The notes: generated by a model not told the origin, from the letters alone. Shown: positions 54,385 through 62,849, counted from the stretch's first letter. The stretch is 64,000 nucleotides of DNA from Spirochaetaceae bacterium (GCA_026418115.1 JAOABY010000001.1:62001-126000), one strand, 5' to 3'. Made by a program: numbers and translations.

Positions 54385-55325
54385 ATCAACTTCTCCCGAA
54401 CATGCGCCGGTTCATTCTGTTTTCTGCGTTTTTCCTTTTCCAGCAATTTCATGAGGACTGCTTCCTGACCGAAGATATGCGATGAGAGCAGCCTCTCCGC
54501 TTCAGTCCATTTCCGGTCCAGCAACGCACGTATGATTGCCAGGTGCTCATTCGCCATCTCCTGAACCTCCTCGGTCTCCGGAGCTGCAAAATAGAACAGT
54601 TCCGTGTAATACCTGGCCACGTACTGCTGAAAGAACTGGCGAATATATCGATTGCCGGAAGTATTGATGATGTATTCATGCAGGCTGTTGTCAAAATCAG
54701 CCAGATTCCCGTGTGCTCCGCTGGCGCATCGTGCGTGAATCTCTTCAAGCTGCTGAGGATCGAGAAATTTCCGGGCCAGCCTGAGTGCCTTGATTTCAAG
54801 CATTTCACGTATCACCAGGTATGCACGCATATCCTCAATGCCCAGCGGATGCACAAGCCATCCTCTCCGAGGGATGTGATCAATGAGACCAGCTCCCGAG
54901 AAATGGCTGAATACCTGCCGGACAATCGATCTGCCTACACCAAGCTGACTTGCCAGCGTGTTCTCACGGAGATAGCGAGGAGTCTGACTGAGACTTGCCT
55001 TTACTACCTCTTTGAGCAGGATCTCATCCCAGTTCATCACAGGTGGAGGCACATCCCTGACGTTTCTGACAGTGAGCGCACCTTTCTTTTCGTGATTGAT
55101 CTGCAGCCGCCTGTTGGGGAGCCGTATGATGAGCCCCTTACGTACCAGTTCACTGGTTGCCAGACGTACTGGGGTTATACTGACGTTGTAGTATGCTGCC
55201 AGACTCTTGAGCGACAGATCCTCAACTTCCGGATCGCCTGCAGCAATTCTGTTTTCCAGATCCTGGCAGATATAACGCGTCAGATTTGATGGTCTGGCTG
55301 TTTGATCCTGTGCTCTTCCAGGCAT
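54381..55325 (-). CDS. GntR/FadR-type regulator with two winged-helix domains and an FCD domain
   Basis: 314 residues. First HTH (about 15-75): LTRYICQDLENRI, LKSLAAYYNVSITPVRLATS ELVRKGLI. Second HTH (about 100-160): LRENTLASQLGVGRSIVRQV and FSHFSGAGLIDHIPRRGWLV. The C-terminal helical FCD domain (MRAYLVIREMLEIKALRLA onward, with DNSLHEYIINTSGN) is the ligand-binding part of FadR/GntR regulators. Ordinary members have only one HTH. It likely controls this catabolic cluster. Start 55325 follows GGAGATAGGG; ATGs 18 and 24 nt upstream are alternatives. Confidence 0.85.
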   Translation of the reverse strand: MPGRAQDQTARPSNLTRYICQDLENRIAAGDPEVEDLSLKSLAAYYNVSITPVRLATSELVRKGLIIRLPNRRLQINHEKKGALTVRNVRDVPPPVMNWDEILLKEVVKASLSQTPRYLRENTLASQLGVGRSIVRQVFSHFSGAGLIDHIPRRGWLVHPLGIEDMRAYLVIREMLEIKALRLARKFLDPQQLEEIHARCASGAHGNLADFDNSLHEYIINTSGNRYIRQFFQQYVARYYTELFYFAAPETEEVQEMANEHLAIIRALLDRKWTEAERLLSSHIFGQEAVLMKLLEKEKRRKQNEPAHVREKLI

Positions 55326-55361
55326 AGCCCTATCTCCATTCATATGCATGATCTGGAAATT

Positions 55362-56933
55362 CTATGAGAGCCTGCTGCGTATGTCCATTGATGTCTTTGT
55401 CTTCCCCAGCCCTCCCAGGGTACATCTGAGCTCCAGCGGCAACTTCTGGCCGATATCATAGACAGCAGCAATCGTTTCATCCAAAGGAATTACCTTGTCA
55501 TATCCCGCCAGTGCCATATTCGCGCAGGCAAGCGCGTTGACTCCTCCCATGATATTTTTCCCAAGGCATGGCACTTCAACTCTGTTTGCCACAGGATCAC
55601 AGGCCAGGCCAGTCACATTCTGCAAGGCCATCGATGCAGCATCGAGGCATTGCTGCGCTGACCCCCCAAGGAGCTGGACCAGACCAGCAGCAGCCATGGA
55701 AGAGCCTGCACCACATTCGACCTGGCAGCCAGCGACTTCTGCTGAGAAAGTGGCGTTTTCTGCAATGAACACTCCAATCAAGCCGGCGGCAAGCATGGCT
55801 CTGGTAATATCATCATGCGATTTACCGAGCTCCCTGGCGGCTCCAATAATAGTTCCCGGCAGACATCCACACGAGCCGGCTGTGGGCGCCGCAATGATGA
55901 CCCCCATCGAACTCTTGACTTCCATGATTGCGGTAATGCTCTTGATAATCCGATTGGTAATAGGACATGGAATCAAACGGTTCTGCTGCCCGCTTTCATC
56001 TATTTTATACGCCTGCGGTCCAAGAATCCTGTCAGCGTACTCGGTTCCTGCAAGGCCTTGGTCAATTGCATGTTCCATGATGTCAACAAGAGCTGACATC
56101 TTCCCGAAAACATCCCGCTCATCCGTATGTCCGCGTTGTGCTTCGTAGAGAGCCGCCAGTTGCCACAGTTCCCTTTCGCCATTTCTGGCTATCCAATCCT
56201 CAAGCTGCGTTGCTGTCACGAAAGGCACTGCACAGTCTGCACTCGAGAGAGTGGGGAGTATCGGTTTCAGATAGGTGAGATCCTTGATTTGGCCGATATT
56301 TTTCAGCGCAGACAGTATCTCGTCGGCAGGTGCAGCATGCATCTTCACTGCAATGAGTACGACACCAGCTCGCTCCTGCATGGTGATATCATCACAATCG
56401 CGAACAATCCCCCTTATCATGTCGATGGTCGACTGGGAATCGCGACCGTCTGCATCGATTGTGATCAGCAATTCATGAAAATCGCCACATATGGATACAT
56501 CAAAGCCGTTGAATTTCTCCATCCTGATGGCGCCGCCACCGACAGAAATGGCTTCCCACTCAACACATCTGCCTTGTGAGGAAAGAGCCTTTATGCGGTA
56601 ATTGCCGGGATGTCTGGCGCCATAGTCGAGAATCTCGTACCGGATGTCGATACCCTTGTTTTGCGCTATTTCGCAGGCTCTTGGGACTGAGGGATCGTTC
56701 AGCTCCATTCCCAGAATCCCGCTCGCAAATCCGATATCGGAGCCATGACCATGGTATGATTCGGCCAGAGACCCATTGATATCGAACTGGACAGTCACGT
56801 TCCTGACATCTCCCTGCAGGGACTGGCGAACCAGCAGACCAATCCTTGCCGCTCCTGCCACATGGGAACTGGAAGGCCCTCGCATGACGGGGCCAATCAC
56901 ATCATTGAAAATACTCGCCGGAAGCCTGTTCAT
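55362..56933 (-). CDS. sdaA: Iron-sulfur L-serine ammonia-lyase (single-chain)
   Basis: 523 residues. Converts L-serine to pyruvate and ammonia; oxygen-labile [4Fe-4S]. Beta-domain at the N-terminus with VIGPVMRGPSSSHVAGAARI; alpha-domain with APTAGSCGCLPG, VECGAGSSMAAAG and GLACDPVANRVEVPC holding the cluster cysteines. Longer than the usual 450-460 residues, mainly by the middle segment (about 180-270). Start follows GAGGTAAGGA. Upstream gap holds a long inverted repeat. Confidence 0.93.
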   Translation of the reverse strand: MNRLPASIFNDVIGPVMRGPSSSHVAGAARIGLLVRQSLQGDVRNVTVQFDINGSLAESYHGHGSDIGFASGILGMELNDPSVPRACEIAQNKGIDIRYEILDYGARHPGNYRIKALSSQGRCVEWEAISVGGGAIRMEKFNGFDVSICGDFHELLITIDADGRDSQSTIDMIRGIVRDCDDITMQERAGVVLIAVKMHAAPADEILSALKNIGQIKDLTYLKPILPTLSSADCAVPFVTATQLEDWIARNGERELWQLAALYEAQRGHTDERDVFGKMSALVDIMEHAIDQGLAGTEYADRILGPQAYKIDESGQQNRLIPCPITNRIIKSITAIMEVKSSMGVIIAAPTAGSCGCLPGTIIGAARELGKSHDDITRAMLAAGLIGVFIAENATFSAEVAGCQVECGAGSSMAAAGLVQLLGGSAQQCLDAASMALQNVTGLACDPVANRVEVPCLGKNIMGGVNALACANMALAGYDKVIPLDETIAAVYDIGQKLPLELRCTLGGLGKTKTSMDIRSRLS

Positions 56934-56999
56934 GGATCCTTACCTCATTCTTGCCGAATCCCAAAGCCCTTGCCGCAATCAGGCCAGCCAGCCACTTCA

Positions 57000-57039
57000 G
57001 ATCGATGCAGAATCATAAGACTACAATCCTGCATCGATC
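57000..57039. repeat. Long inverted repeat between symporter and serine dehydratase genes
   Basis: GATCGATGCAG, 18 nt, CTGCATCGATC: perfect 11-bp arms. Could be an intercistronic RNA hairpin or a regulator site; no T-run, so not a normal terminator. Confidence 0.65.
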
Positions 57040-57081
57040 CTTGCATGGCATCACCTTCACCTTGTTCGTTTGAAGCACCTG

Positions 57082-58389
57082 TCAATCAAGGAATGATCCC
57101 TTGGGTCCCCATTTTCTGAGAAGGCCTTCGCTCTTCGCGACAATCGTTGTTCCGACCAGATCGCCAGTAACGTTGACCGCAGTTCTTCCCATATCAAGGA
57201 TGACGTCGATTCCCAGAATAATTGCAAAGACGGCAGCAACCATGGTTCCCGCTTCCACATTCAGGCCAACCATGTTCATGACTGCCAGAAGCACTACAGG
57301 GCCTGAACCGGCAATGCCAGCCGTTCCCATGGTGCCGACGGTCACGACAAACACGACTATCAGCTGCTGGGCAAATGAAAGATGAATGCCGGAGGCATAT
57401 GCCGCAGTGAACACGGCAATGATCTGATAATACGCTTCACCGTCAAGGTTAATCTGTGAGCCGAGCGGCAGGGTGAAGCCTCCTATGCTTCTCGGTACGC
57501 CGAGCTTCTCCTCAGATGTCTTGATGGTCAGGGGGAGGGTCGCGCTGCTGCTGCAGGTGGAAAAGGCCATGAGGGTTGCATCCTTCGCACGGGAGAGGAA
57601 CTGGAAATAATTCACCTTGCTCAGGGAGAGAAGCACTCCATAGACGATAAACAGCTGGAATGCATATCCCAGATAGCACAGGCCGATGACGGAGGCTGCA
57701 GAGCTGATCAGTTTTGTTCCTTCCTTTGCAAATATATCAGAGATAATTGCGAAGATACCGATTGGAGCAAACTGGAGCACCGCATGAGTAATGCGGAACA
57801 TGATCTCTGCGCCACCTTCGCAGAATTTGTAGACCGTCATGACCGCTTCGCTGATTCGGCTATCCTTGTGATCTCTGAGGAAGGAAACCGAAAGCCCAAA
57901 GAACAATGCAAATACGAGAACCTGGAGATAGGCTCCCTTGGCGAAGGCTGCAGCCACGTTATCGGGAACCATGTTCAGAAATACGTCTGCGATTGCCGGA
58001 CTGGTTACTGTTGCCCCTTCAGCAGAGGTAACTGCGGAAGATGCAAGTGACAATCCGAGGCCCGGTTTGAAAATGTTTGCCAGAATCAAGCCGAAGCATG
58101 CTGCGCAGAAAGTTGTCGCAAAATAATAGATGAGTATCTTCCCCGCAACCCTGCCTATTTTCGATGCAGGCATGCTTCCAACACCCATGACAATCGCAAA
58201 GAAGATGAGGGGAAGGATGATCATTTTGAGAAGCCTGATCATCAGGCTTCCCAGGGGTGAGATCACTGAGATCTGAGGACCAACCACCAGGCCCACAATT
58301 GCACCAGCAATCAGCGCCGTAAGGATTCTGTAGACAAGGGGTACACCCAAGTACCAGCCAAGCCATCCCTTCTTGCCTTCACTCGTCAT
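57082..58389 (-). CDS. Dicarboxylate/amino-acid:cation symporter (DAACS)
   Basis: 435 residues, eight helices plus two re-entrant loops. Motifs: SSSATLPLTI (hairpin 1), LPLGSQINLDG (the NMDGT-like helix 7 site), and DMGRTAVNVTGD (helix 8). Imports acidic or small neutral amino acids or C4 acids with Na+ or H+. The operon with serine dehydratase suggests serine, but the Asp of the D-xxRTxxN motif that contacts acidic substrates is compatible with aspartate/glutamate. SD AGGAGG. Confidence 0.92.
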   Translation of the reverse strand: MTSEGKKGWLGWYLGVPLVYRILTALIAGAIVGLVVGPQISVISPLGSLMIRLLKMIILPLIFFAIVMGVGSMPASKIGRVAGKILIYYFATTFCAACFGLILANIFKPGLGLSLASSAVTSAEGATVTSPAIADVFLNMVPDNVAAAFAKGAYLQVLVFALFFGLSVSFLRDHKDSRISEAVMTVYKFCEGGAEIMFRITHAVLQFAPIGIFAIISDIFAKEGTKLISSAASVIGLCYLGYAFQLFIVYGVLLSLSKVNYFQFLSRAKDATLMAFSTCSSSATLPLTIKTSEEKLGVPRSIGGFTLPLGSQINLDGEAYYQIIAVFTAAYASGIHLSFAQQLIVVFVVTVGTMGTAGIAGSGPVVLLAVMNMVGLNVEAGTMVAAVFAIILGIDVILDMGRTAVNVTGDLVGTTIVAKSEGLLRKWGPKGSFLD

Positions 58390-58476
58390 TCTGCGCCTCC
58401 TTGATAGATGTTCCGTCCCGGATCATGAACCAATCCAGAGGAATTCATGGAAAATCGGGGCGGTTTCCAACTATAG

Positions 58477-58496
58477 TTACATTGTAGGCAATGTAA
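58477..58496. promoter_or_regulatory. Perfect palindrome on the symporter promoter (candidate operator)
   Basis: TTACATTG, TAGG, CAATGTAA: 8-bp arms, covering the -10 element. Likely target of the operon's GntR-type regulator, by position only. Confidence 0.7.
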
Positions 58497-58509
58497 TTTA
58501 TATTGTCAA
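58481..58509 (-). promoter_or_regulatory. Promoter of the island operon
   Basis: Minus strand TTGACA, 17-nt spacer, TACAAT: near-perfect sigma-70 consensus about 90 nt before the symporter start. Confidence 0.85.
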
Positions 58510-58696
58510 CAAAAAAATTTCAGGTTTTTCATGCGCCCCCATGGAATGTTTTGCACGGACTGGCCTGGAGATGGATAGAATCTGATAGATGGATGAGAGA
58601 TAGAGCCATTCAGAAAACATGTTTTTCAGGCTGCGCCTGCGGCATGCTTCACTGAAGGTTCTGAGCTGTACGACACGCTCAAGCATGCACAATGGG
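58510..58696. other. Non-coding stretch inside the right end of the island
   Basis: No reading frame with a plausible start, RBS or motif on either strand. If the island model is right, this is where element-end sequence or remnants of a lost integrase would lie, but I see no recognisable integrase residue. Confidence 0.4.
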
Positions 58697-58730
58697 TCGT
58701 GAAGCGGGTTCGACTCCCGTCGGTCGCTCT
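58697..58730 (+). repeat. 34-bp direct repeat, right copy (attR-like tRNA-Gly fragment)
   Basis: Exact copy of 51185-51218: tRNA-Gly 3' half without any 5' half. The sequence to its left shows no anticodon loop or D arm. Confidence 0.88.
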
Positions 58731-58749
58731 ATTCTTCTTTCATTCTCGC

Positions 58750-59397
58750 TCAGATTTGCGGACCGGTTATTTCCGTTGCCATGAATATGCCTGGCGTCAC
58801 TGTTTCGTACTGATGCCAGGGATATTCATAGCGCTCATTGTACATAGGCTGGTGCGTACCGCCTGGCGCTAGATAATCTTCCCGGTACAATGTTGCAATA
58901 TCGTTTTCCCTGCATTGCTGCATTTTTCCATAACCGATGATCTGGGTATGCACTTCCCTGAATTCACTTGTACCCCAGTGTGTCCTGTGCAGGCCAACAT
59001 GAAGGGGAACAGCATGAGCATAGCACATGTTCACCTCGACATTTCCGAGGTGTTCCTTGGGAGAGCGCCAGAGCTGGACGCCCTTATGGCGCTCGAGTCC
59101 CGTCGCATCGAATACCAGTGTCCATGCCGAGCGAATGTGCTTGTACAGTTTCTTAATTTCAGCTTCAGCATACCTGTCGAAATGTTCAATAAGTATCGCT
59201 CGATGAATATTTCCCAAAACCGTATTGGTGACAACCGTCGAGCAAAAAAATCCAAGCAATTGCTCTTCAATTTTCACCCCTGCTTCGGAAAGATTGAGAA
59301 GAATGCATCGATTCTTCCCTATCTCTAAATATTCCTCATCAGTGATGTACTTTGCTGAAAAGAAGGGTTCAGCGAACGATAACTGCTGTATGCTCAT
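58750..59397 (-). CDS. Cupin-like protein of unknown function
   Basis: 215 residues, soluble. The C-terminal two-thirds have a double-stranded-beta-helix pattern with several His: HAVPLHVGLHRTHWG, FREVHTQIIGYGKMQ, YLAPGGTHQPMY, YPWHQYETVTPGIFMATEI. This resembles metal-binding cupins or sugar isomerases, but I do not recognise the family. ATG 59397 overlaps the racemase-family stop (ATGA). Confidence 0.72.
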   Translation of the reverse strand: MSIQQLSFAEPFFSAKYITDEEYLEIGKNRCILLNLSEAGVKIEEQLLGFFCSTVVTNTVLGNIHRAILIEHFDRYAEAEIKKLYKHIRSAWTLVFDATGLERHKGVQLWRSPKEHLGNVEVNMCYAHAVPLHVGLHRTHWGTSEFREVHTQIIGYGKMQQCRENDIATLYREDYLAPGGTHQPMYNERYEYPWHQYETVTPGIFMATEITGPQI

Positions 59398-60086
59398 TGT
59401 TTTCCATCCATGAGTTGGGCAACATGGCGAAACGCTTCCCCGTTCACATAATAGAGAGGGACTTTCCACTTCTCGGACCGAAATGCAGGCTCAGCAAGAG
59501 CAAGCGGTATCTGCCCGAGGACGATGCAATCGACGTTGTTCTTTTCCATTGCATGCATTTCCTCTACCAGTAGTGAATCGTGTGCTTCCTTTTTCCCCTC
59601 TTGGAAGTACCTGAATGCTGTTGTATTGACGGAAAAGATGAGTTCAATCCGTTTCCCCATCATGCTGGCTTTCTGCTCAAGCCGTTCTTGCACACAGGGT
59701 ACTGTATGCTCGGTCGTACAGATGATTCCTATCCTGGTGTGTTCCTTTACAGCCTTCTCCAGCATTATTTCGTCCAGCTGCACGCATGGAATCGAGACAG
59801 CCTGTTGTGCAAAAGCAGTGGCTCTGGCCATGAGACTGCAGCATGAAACAATTACCAGGCACCCCTCATGCTCAAGCTCATGAGCATAGTGCAGGTAACG
59901 CACCATGTTTTCCCGGGGCATTTCTCCTGGCGGGGCTCTGAAATTGCTAGCTCTTATTCTGCTGTCATACAGGTGCACACATTCAACATCAGGGACATGG
60001 GCTCTCATGCCATTTTCCACCATATCGATGGTCGCTGGCGTGGTATGAAGAAAACCTGCCTTTGCACGAGCCTTCATGGCATCCAT
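59394..60086 (-). CDS. Asp/Glu/hydantoin racemase family protein
   Basis: 230 residues. Two-cysteine racemase architecture: first catalytic-type Cys region CLVIVSCCSLMARATAFA and the second lobe NVDCIVLGQIPLAL; FLHTTPATIDMVENGM at the N-terminus resembles the family. Position relative to a cupin-like and a VOC gene suggests an isomerisation pathway for a small acid. Substrate not known. SD GGAGTAGG. Confidence 0.78.
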   Translation of the reverse strand: MDAMKARAKAGFLHTTPATIDMVENGMRAHVPDVECVHLYDSRIRASNFRAPPGEMPRENMVRYLHYAHELEHEGCLVIVSCCSLMARATAFAQQAVSIPCVQLDEIMLEKAVKEHTRIGIICTTEHTVPCVQERLEQKASMMGKRIELIFSVNTTAFRYFQEGKKEAHDSLLVEEMHAMEKNNVDCIVLGQIPLALAEPAFRSEKWKVPLYYVNGEAFRHVAQLMDGKQ

Positions 60087-60089
60087 AGC

Positions 60090-60503
60090 CTACTCCTTTG
60101 GCCACTCAAAAAATTCAATGAGCCCGAGATATCTGTGTCTCAGAAAGCAGATCAGATTTTTCTGAAAAACTCCGTTCGTTATCTCCTCATGAACTGAGTA
60201 CTCTCCTGTCGCCAGGAGCTGTTCTACAGTTTTATGGATGTCGTCGACATCATAGCAGAGATGATGCAGGACAACAGGTTCGGTGGTCGCATCGAGGGCT
60301 GCGCCTACAAACGAAGGCTTCGATGGATCCGCTGGCTGCATTATCTCCACCACCAGATCGCCCAGGCGCACCCGCTGTACGAACATATTCTTCGGAACAT
60401 GGTGCTTGATATCATCATGCACTTTCTGATACCCGAGGCTGAGAAATCCATCGACCGCCGTGCGCAGATCGCGAGCCGCATAGCCAAGATGATTCAATTT
60501 CAT
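60090..60503 (-). CDS. VOC-fold (glyoxalase/epimerase-like) protein
   Basis: 137 residues with the paired beta-alpha-beta-beta-beta modules: MKLNHLGYAARDLRTAVDGF at the start, LHHLCYDVDDIHKTVEQL in the middle, LIEFFEWPKE at the end. His/Glu ligands at the usual places suggest methylmalonyl-CoA epimerase-like or lactoylglutathione-lyase-like chemistry. First gene of a three-gene operon. SD GGGAGG. Confidence 0.82.
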   Translation of the reverse strand: MKLNHLGYAARDLRTAVDGFLSLGYQKVHDDIKHHVPKNMFVQRVRLGDLVVEIMQPADPSKPSFVGAALDATTEPVVLHHLCYDVDDIHKTVEQLLATGEYSVHEEITNGVFQKNLICFLRHRYLGLIEFFEWPKE

Positions 60504-60529
60504 GATAGATTGCCTCCCAATGTTATTTT

Positions 60530-60552
60530 CCGATATACTGGTGATATATCGG
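60530..60552. promoter_or_regulatory. Palindromic operator candidate ahead of the VOC gene
   Basis: CCGATATA, CTGGTGA, TATATCGG: perfect 8-7-8 inverted repeat between the promoter and the start codon. Confidence 0.6.
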
Positions 60553-60560
60553 TCATGATT

Positions 60561-60591
60561 CCATTACCGCACCATGTTGAGCGGATGTCAA
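60561..60591 (-). promoter_or_regulatory. Candidate promoter of the VOC-racemase-cupin operon
   Basis: Consensus TTGACA at 60591-60586; -10 either GGTAAT at 17 nt or TAATGG at 19 nt. The palindrome lies just downstream. Confidence 0.4.
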
Positions 60592-60858
60592 GTATTAATG
60601 CTTATTAGTGCCTATAAAACATGATACGGCAGGAGGAGCAATCGCACTTACCGGCGATGCAGCGGGGGCAGGTTCTGTTCTGCCTGGAATTGGTACATTT
60701 GCAGGCGATGCGGGGGCAGCTCCATTGTCCTTTTCAGTATCGCCGATTTTTCAGAGATTCCAGCTTGTGCGCTCCGTCATTTTTATGGCAGAGCGCAGTT
60801 ACGCAATCGACCTATTTCAATAAGCGTATGAAAAGCCAACAGGAAATGGCTTTCAGCA
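60592..60858. other. Intergenic stretch with a short imperfect repeat
   Basis: Contains GGCGATGCAGCGGGGGCAG near 60653 and the shortened copy GGCGATGCGGGGGCAG near 60703. A 71-codon plus-strand frame covers them but has no ribosome-binding site and a low-complexity product, so I do not call a gene. Confidence 0.4.
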
Positions 60859-62178
60859 CTAACCTGCATCATTCCCCAGCATGACCTGAATAATCCGGGC
60901 ATCGGTGGAACGCATTCCCTGGGAGCCAATTATACCGACATTGCGGATCGTCGCATCAACATCAGGTCCTACCAGACCCTCGCCATCGGAGAAACTGCGC
61001 CCTTCCTTCAGTGCAAGTTCCTCACCCATGATTGCTGCTTCCAGCGCCGTAGCAATCTTCGAAGCGCACGACGCCTTTGCTCCATCGCACAGAATGCCTC
61101 CCGCTGTTGCAACTGCATTCGTCACCACCGCGCCTATTACTGCAATCGAGCCGCCTTCCAGCCATGCAATGCCCGCTGCTGCTCCAGCCGCAGCGCTCAC
61201 GGCACCACAGTAGGCTGAGAGCTTGCCGATATATTCTTTTTGCTCCAGAGCCACCAGGTTGCTGATCACAAGGGCCCTGATGAGCCGATCTTCACCTGCT
61301 CCAAGTTCCTTGGCATATTCAATTACTGGCAATGAAACGGTAAGCCCCTGATTCCCCGAACCAGAATTGATCACCACCGGCATGGAACAGCCTGCCATTC
61401 TCGCATCACTTCCTGCTGCGGCCCTGGCTCGTGCTCGCACCCTGACATCAGAGCTGTCTCTTCTGCTCAACAGCGTTTTCCCCACCGAAACGCCATACGA
61501 GCCTTGCAACCCTTCTTCCGCGATCGCCTGATTCATCAGAATCTGCCGACGGATCACAGGCGCTACATCCTCGAGCTTCACACTCTCGGCGAATGCAACG
61601 ATATCCGGAACATTGAGCAGAGAATATTCATGGCGATCAGCACTCACCTTTGAAGCCCGTCCGAGTGGAAGCGCCTTGCCCGCTGGATAGAGCTCAACCC
61701 CATCCTTTTCGATGCGATGTATACCTGTATGGGTATCCTTGACCACAACTCGTGCACTCCGCTCAGTTGCGCCTTCGCCAGCAAAGAGGCGGACATCGAT
61801 GTACAGCCCCTCGATGCCATCCGCAAGTGCCACACGACAGAAGCCACGATCCCGCATCGGGGCAATCAGCTTGCGGTCCTCTGGTTGCAGCGCTTCCAGA
61901 ACCTCGAGTTCCCTGTCCGCCGCATTTGCGAGCACTCCTGCAATCACCGCTACATCGATGCCGCGCAGCCCACCCGTATTCGGCACCCGTACGCTCTTTA
62001 CATTCTTGACAATATTTGCGCTACAATATGCCTCAGCTCGCACCGGCATCTCGCCAAGCACTTCTCTCGCCTTCGCTGCGGCAAATGCCACTGCGATCGG
62101 CTCGGTACAGCCCATGGCGGGTACCAGTTCCTCCTCGAGAATGGCACAGAATGCGCGATATGTTGTTTCGTTCACCAT
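60859..62178 (-). CDS. L-cysteine desulfidase / serine-dehydratase-alpha-like (YhaM/CyuA) protein
   Basis: 439 residues. EEELVPAMGCTEPIAVAFAA, MPVVINSGSGNQGLTVSLPV and GGILCDGAKASCASKIATAL are the hallmark motifs; the Cys residues coordinate an Fe-S cluster. Enzymes of this family split L-cysteine to pyruvate, ammonia and sulfide. SD AAAGGA. Confidence 0.88.
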   Translation of the reverse strand: MVNETTYRAFCAILEEELVPAMGCTEPIAVAFAAAKAREVLGEMPVRAEAYCSANIVKNVKSVRVPNTGGLRGIDVAVIAGVLANAADRELEVLEALQPEDRKLIAPMRDRGFCRVALADGIEGLYIDVRLFAGEGATERSARVVVKDTHTGIHRIEKDGVELYPAGKALPLGRASKVSADRHEYSLLNVPDIVAFAESVKLEDVAPVIRRQILMNQAIAEEGLQGSYGVSVGKTLLSRRDSSDVRVRARARAAAGSDARMAGCSMPVVINSGSGNQGLTVSLPVIEYAKELGAGEDRLIRALVISNLVALEQKEYIGKLSAYCGAVSAAAGAAAGIAWLEGGSIAVIGAVVTNAVATAGGILCDGAKASCASKIATALEAAIMGEELALKEGRSFSDGEGLVGPDVDATIRNVGIIGSQGMRSTDARIIQVMLGNDAG

Positions 62179-62220
62179 CAGATTTCCTTTCGGGTTATTC
62201 GGTCGAAGCGAAGTATCCTA

Positions 62221-62838
62221 TCAGCCGGCAATGTGTGTCAAAGCCTCAAAAATGAGCCTCCCGGCCACAGAGCCACCATCGAGCAGCCCCAAGCTCTTCT
62301 CCCCATAGTAGGCAGCACGGCCATGTACCGATTTCATGGTTCTCGTCGCCTCGCTGCCTTCGGTGGCAGCCTTGGCTGCTGCTGTCAGGGCTTGAGCGGC
62401 GCCTTTGTCCAGGTTGGCACGGAGCGCCCTGGCTGCCGGTTCCAGGCTGTCAAGGATTGTCTTTTCACCAGGTTTTGAATGAGCTTTTTCCATCATGAGC
62501 GCCAGTCCGGCCTCGTAAGCTGCAGTCATGTCTTCCAGGCTTGCCTCGGTTTTACCTTTCAGAGCCTTGGCCATACCCATCAGAACAAAAGATGTTATGG
62601 TTCCCAGCGTTGAGGGAGCTGCATCATTGAACCGCGTGGCACATTTCATGAAGAGCTTGCCAAGATCCTGTTCGGTTTCCTGTTCGAGCATCTGAGCCAG
62701 TGCCGAATAGCCCTGCACCATCGTGATGCCCAGGTCTCCGTCACCGTTTTGCTGATCAAGAGCAGTGAGATAATCCTTGTTCGCCACCATGATATCCCGG
62801 ATGGCTGCTGCTGCCGTTCGAAGCATCGATGCTTTCAT
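62221..62838 (-). CDS. dhaL: Dihydroxyacetone kinase subunit DhaL (ADP/ATP-binding)
   Basis: 205 residues. All-helical barrel with Mg-nucleotide motif QQNGDGDLGITMVQGY and APSTLGTITSFVLMGMA; C-terminal GGSVAGRLIFEAL. Works with DhaK. Whether phosphate comes from a PTS protein DhaM or from ATP cannot be seen, as no dhaM is nearby. ATG 62838 lies 12 nt past the dhaK stop. Confidence 0.92.
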   Translation of the reverse strand: MKASMLRTAAAAIRDIMVANKDYLTALDQQNGDGDLGITMVQGYSALAQMLEQETEQDLGKLFMKCATRFNDAAPSTLGTITSFVLMGMAKALKGKTEASLEDMTAAYEAGLALMMEKAHSKPGEKTILDSLEPAARALRANLDKGAAQALTAAAKAATEGSEATRTMKSVHGRAAYYGEKSLGLLDGGSVAGRLIFEALTHIAG

Positions 62839-62849
62839 GATCACAGGCC

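Noticed and set aside
51219-58696. Integrase or transposase inside the island
   Set aside because: No frame shows tyrosine-recombinase or transposase motifs; mobility is inferred only from the tRNA repeats.
58697-58730. Second tRNA-Gly gene
   Set aside because: Only the 3' half is present: no acceptor 5' strand, D arm or anticodon loop to the left, so it is a fragment, not a gene.
60608-60823. 71-codon plus-strand frame (low-complexity Gly/Ala)
   Set aside because: No ribosome-binding site, and the product follows from an imperfect DNA repeat; treated as intergenic.
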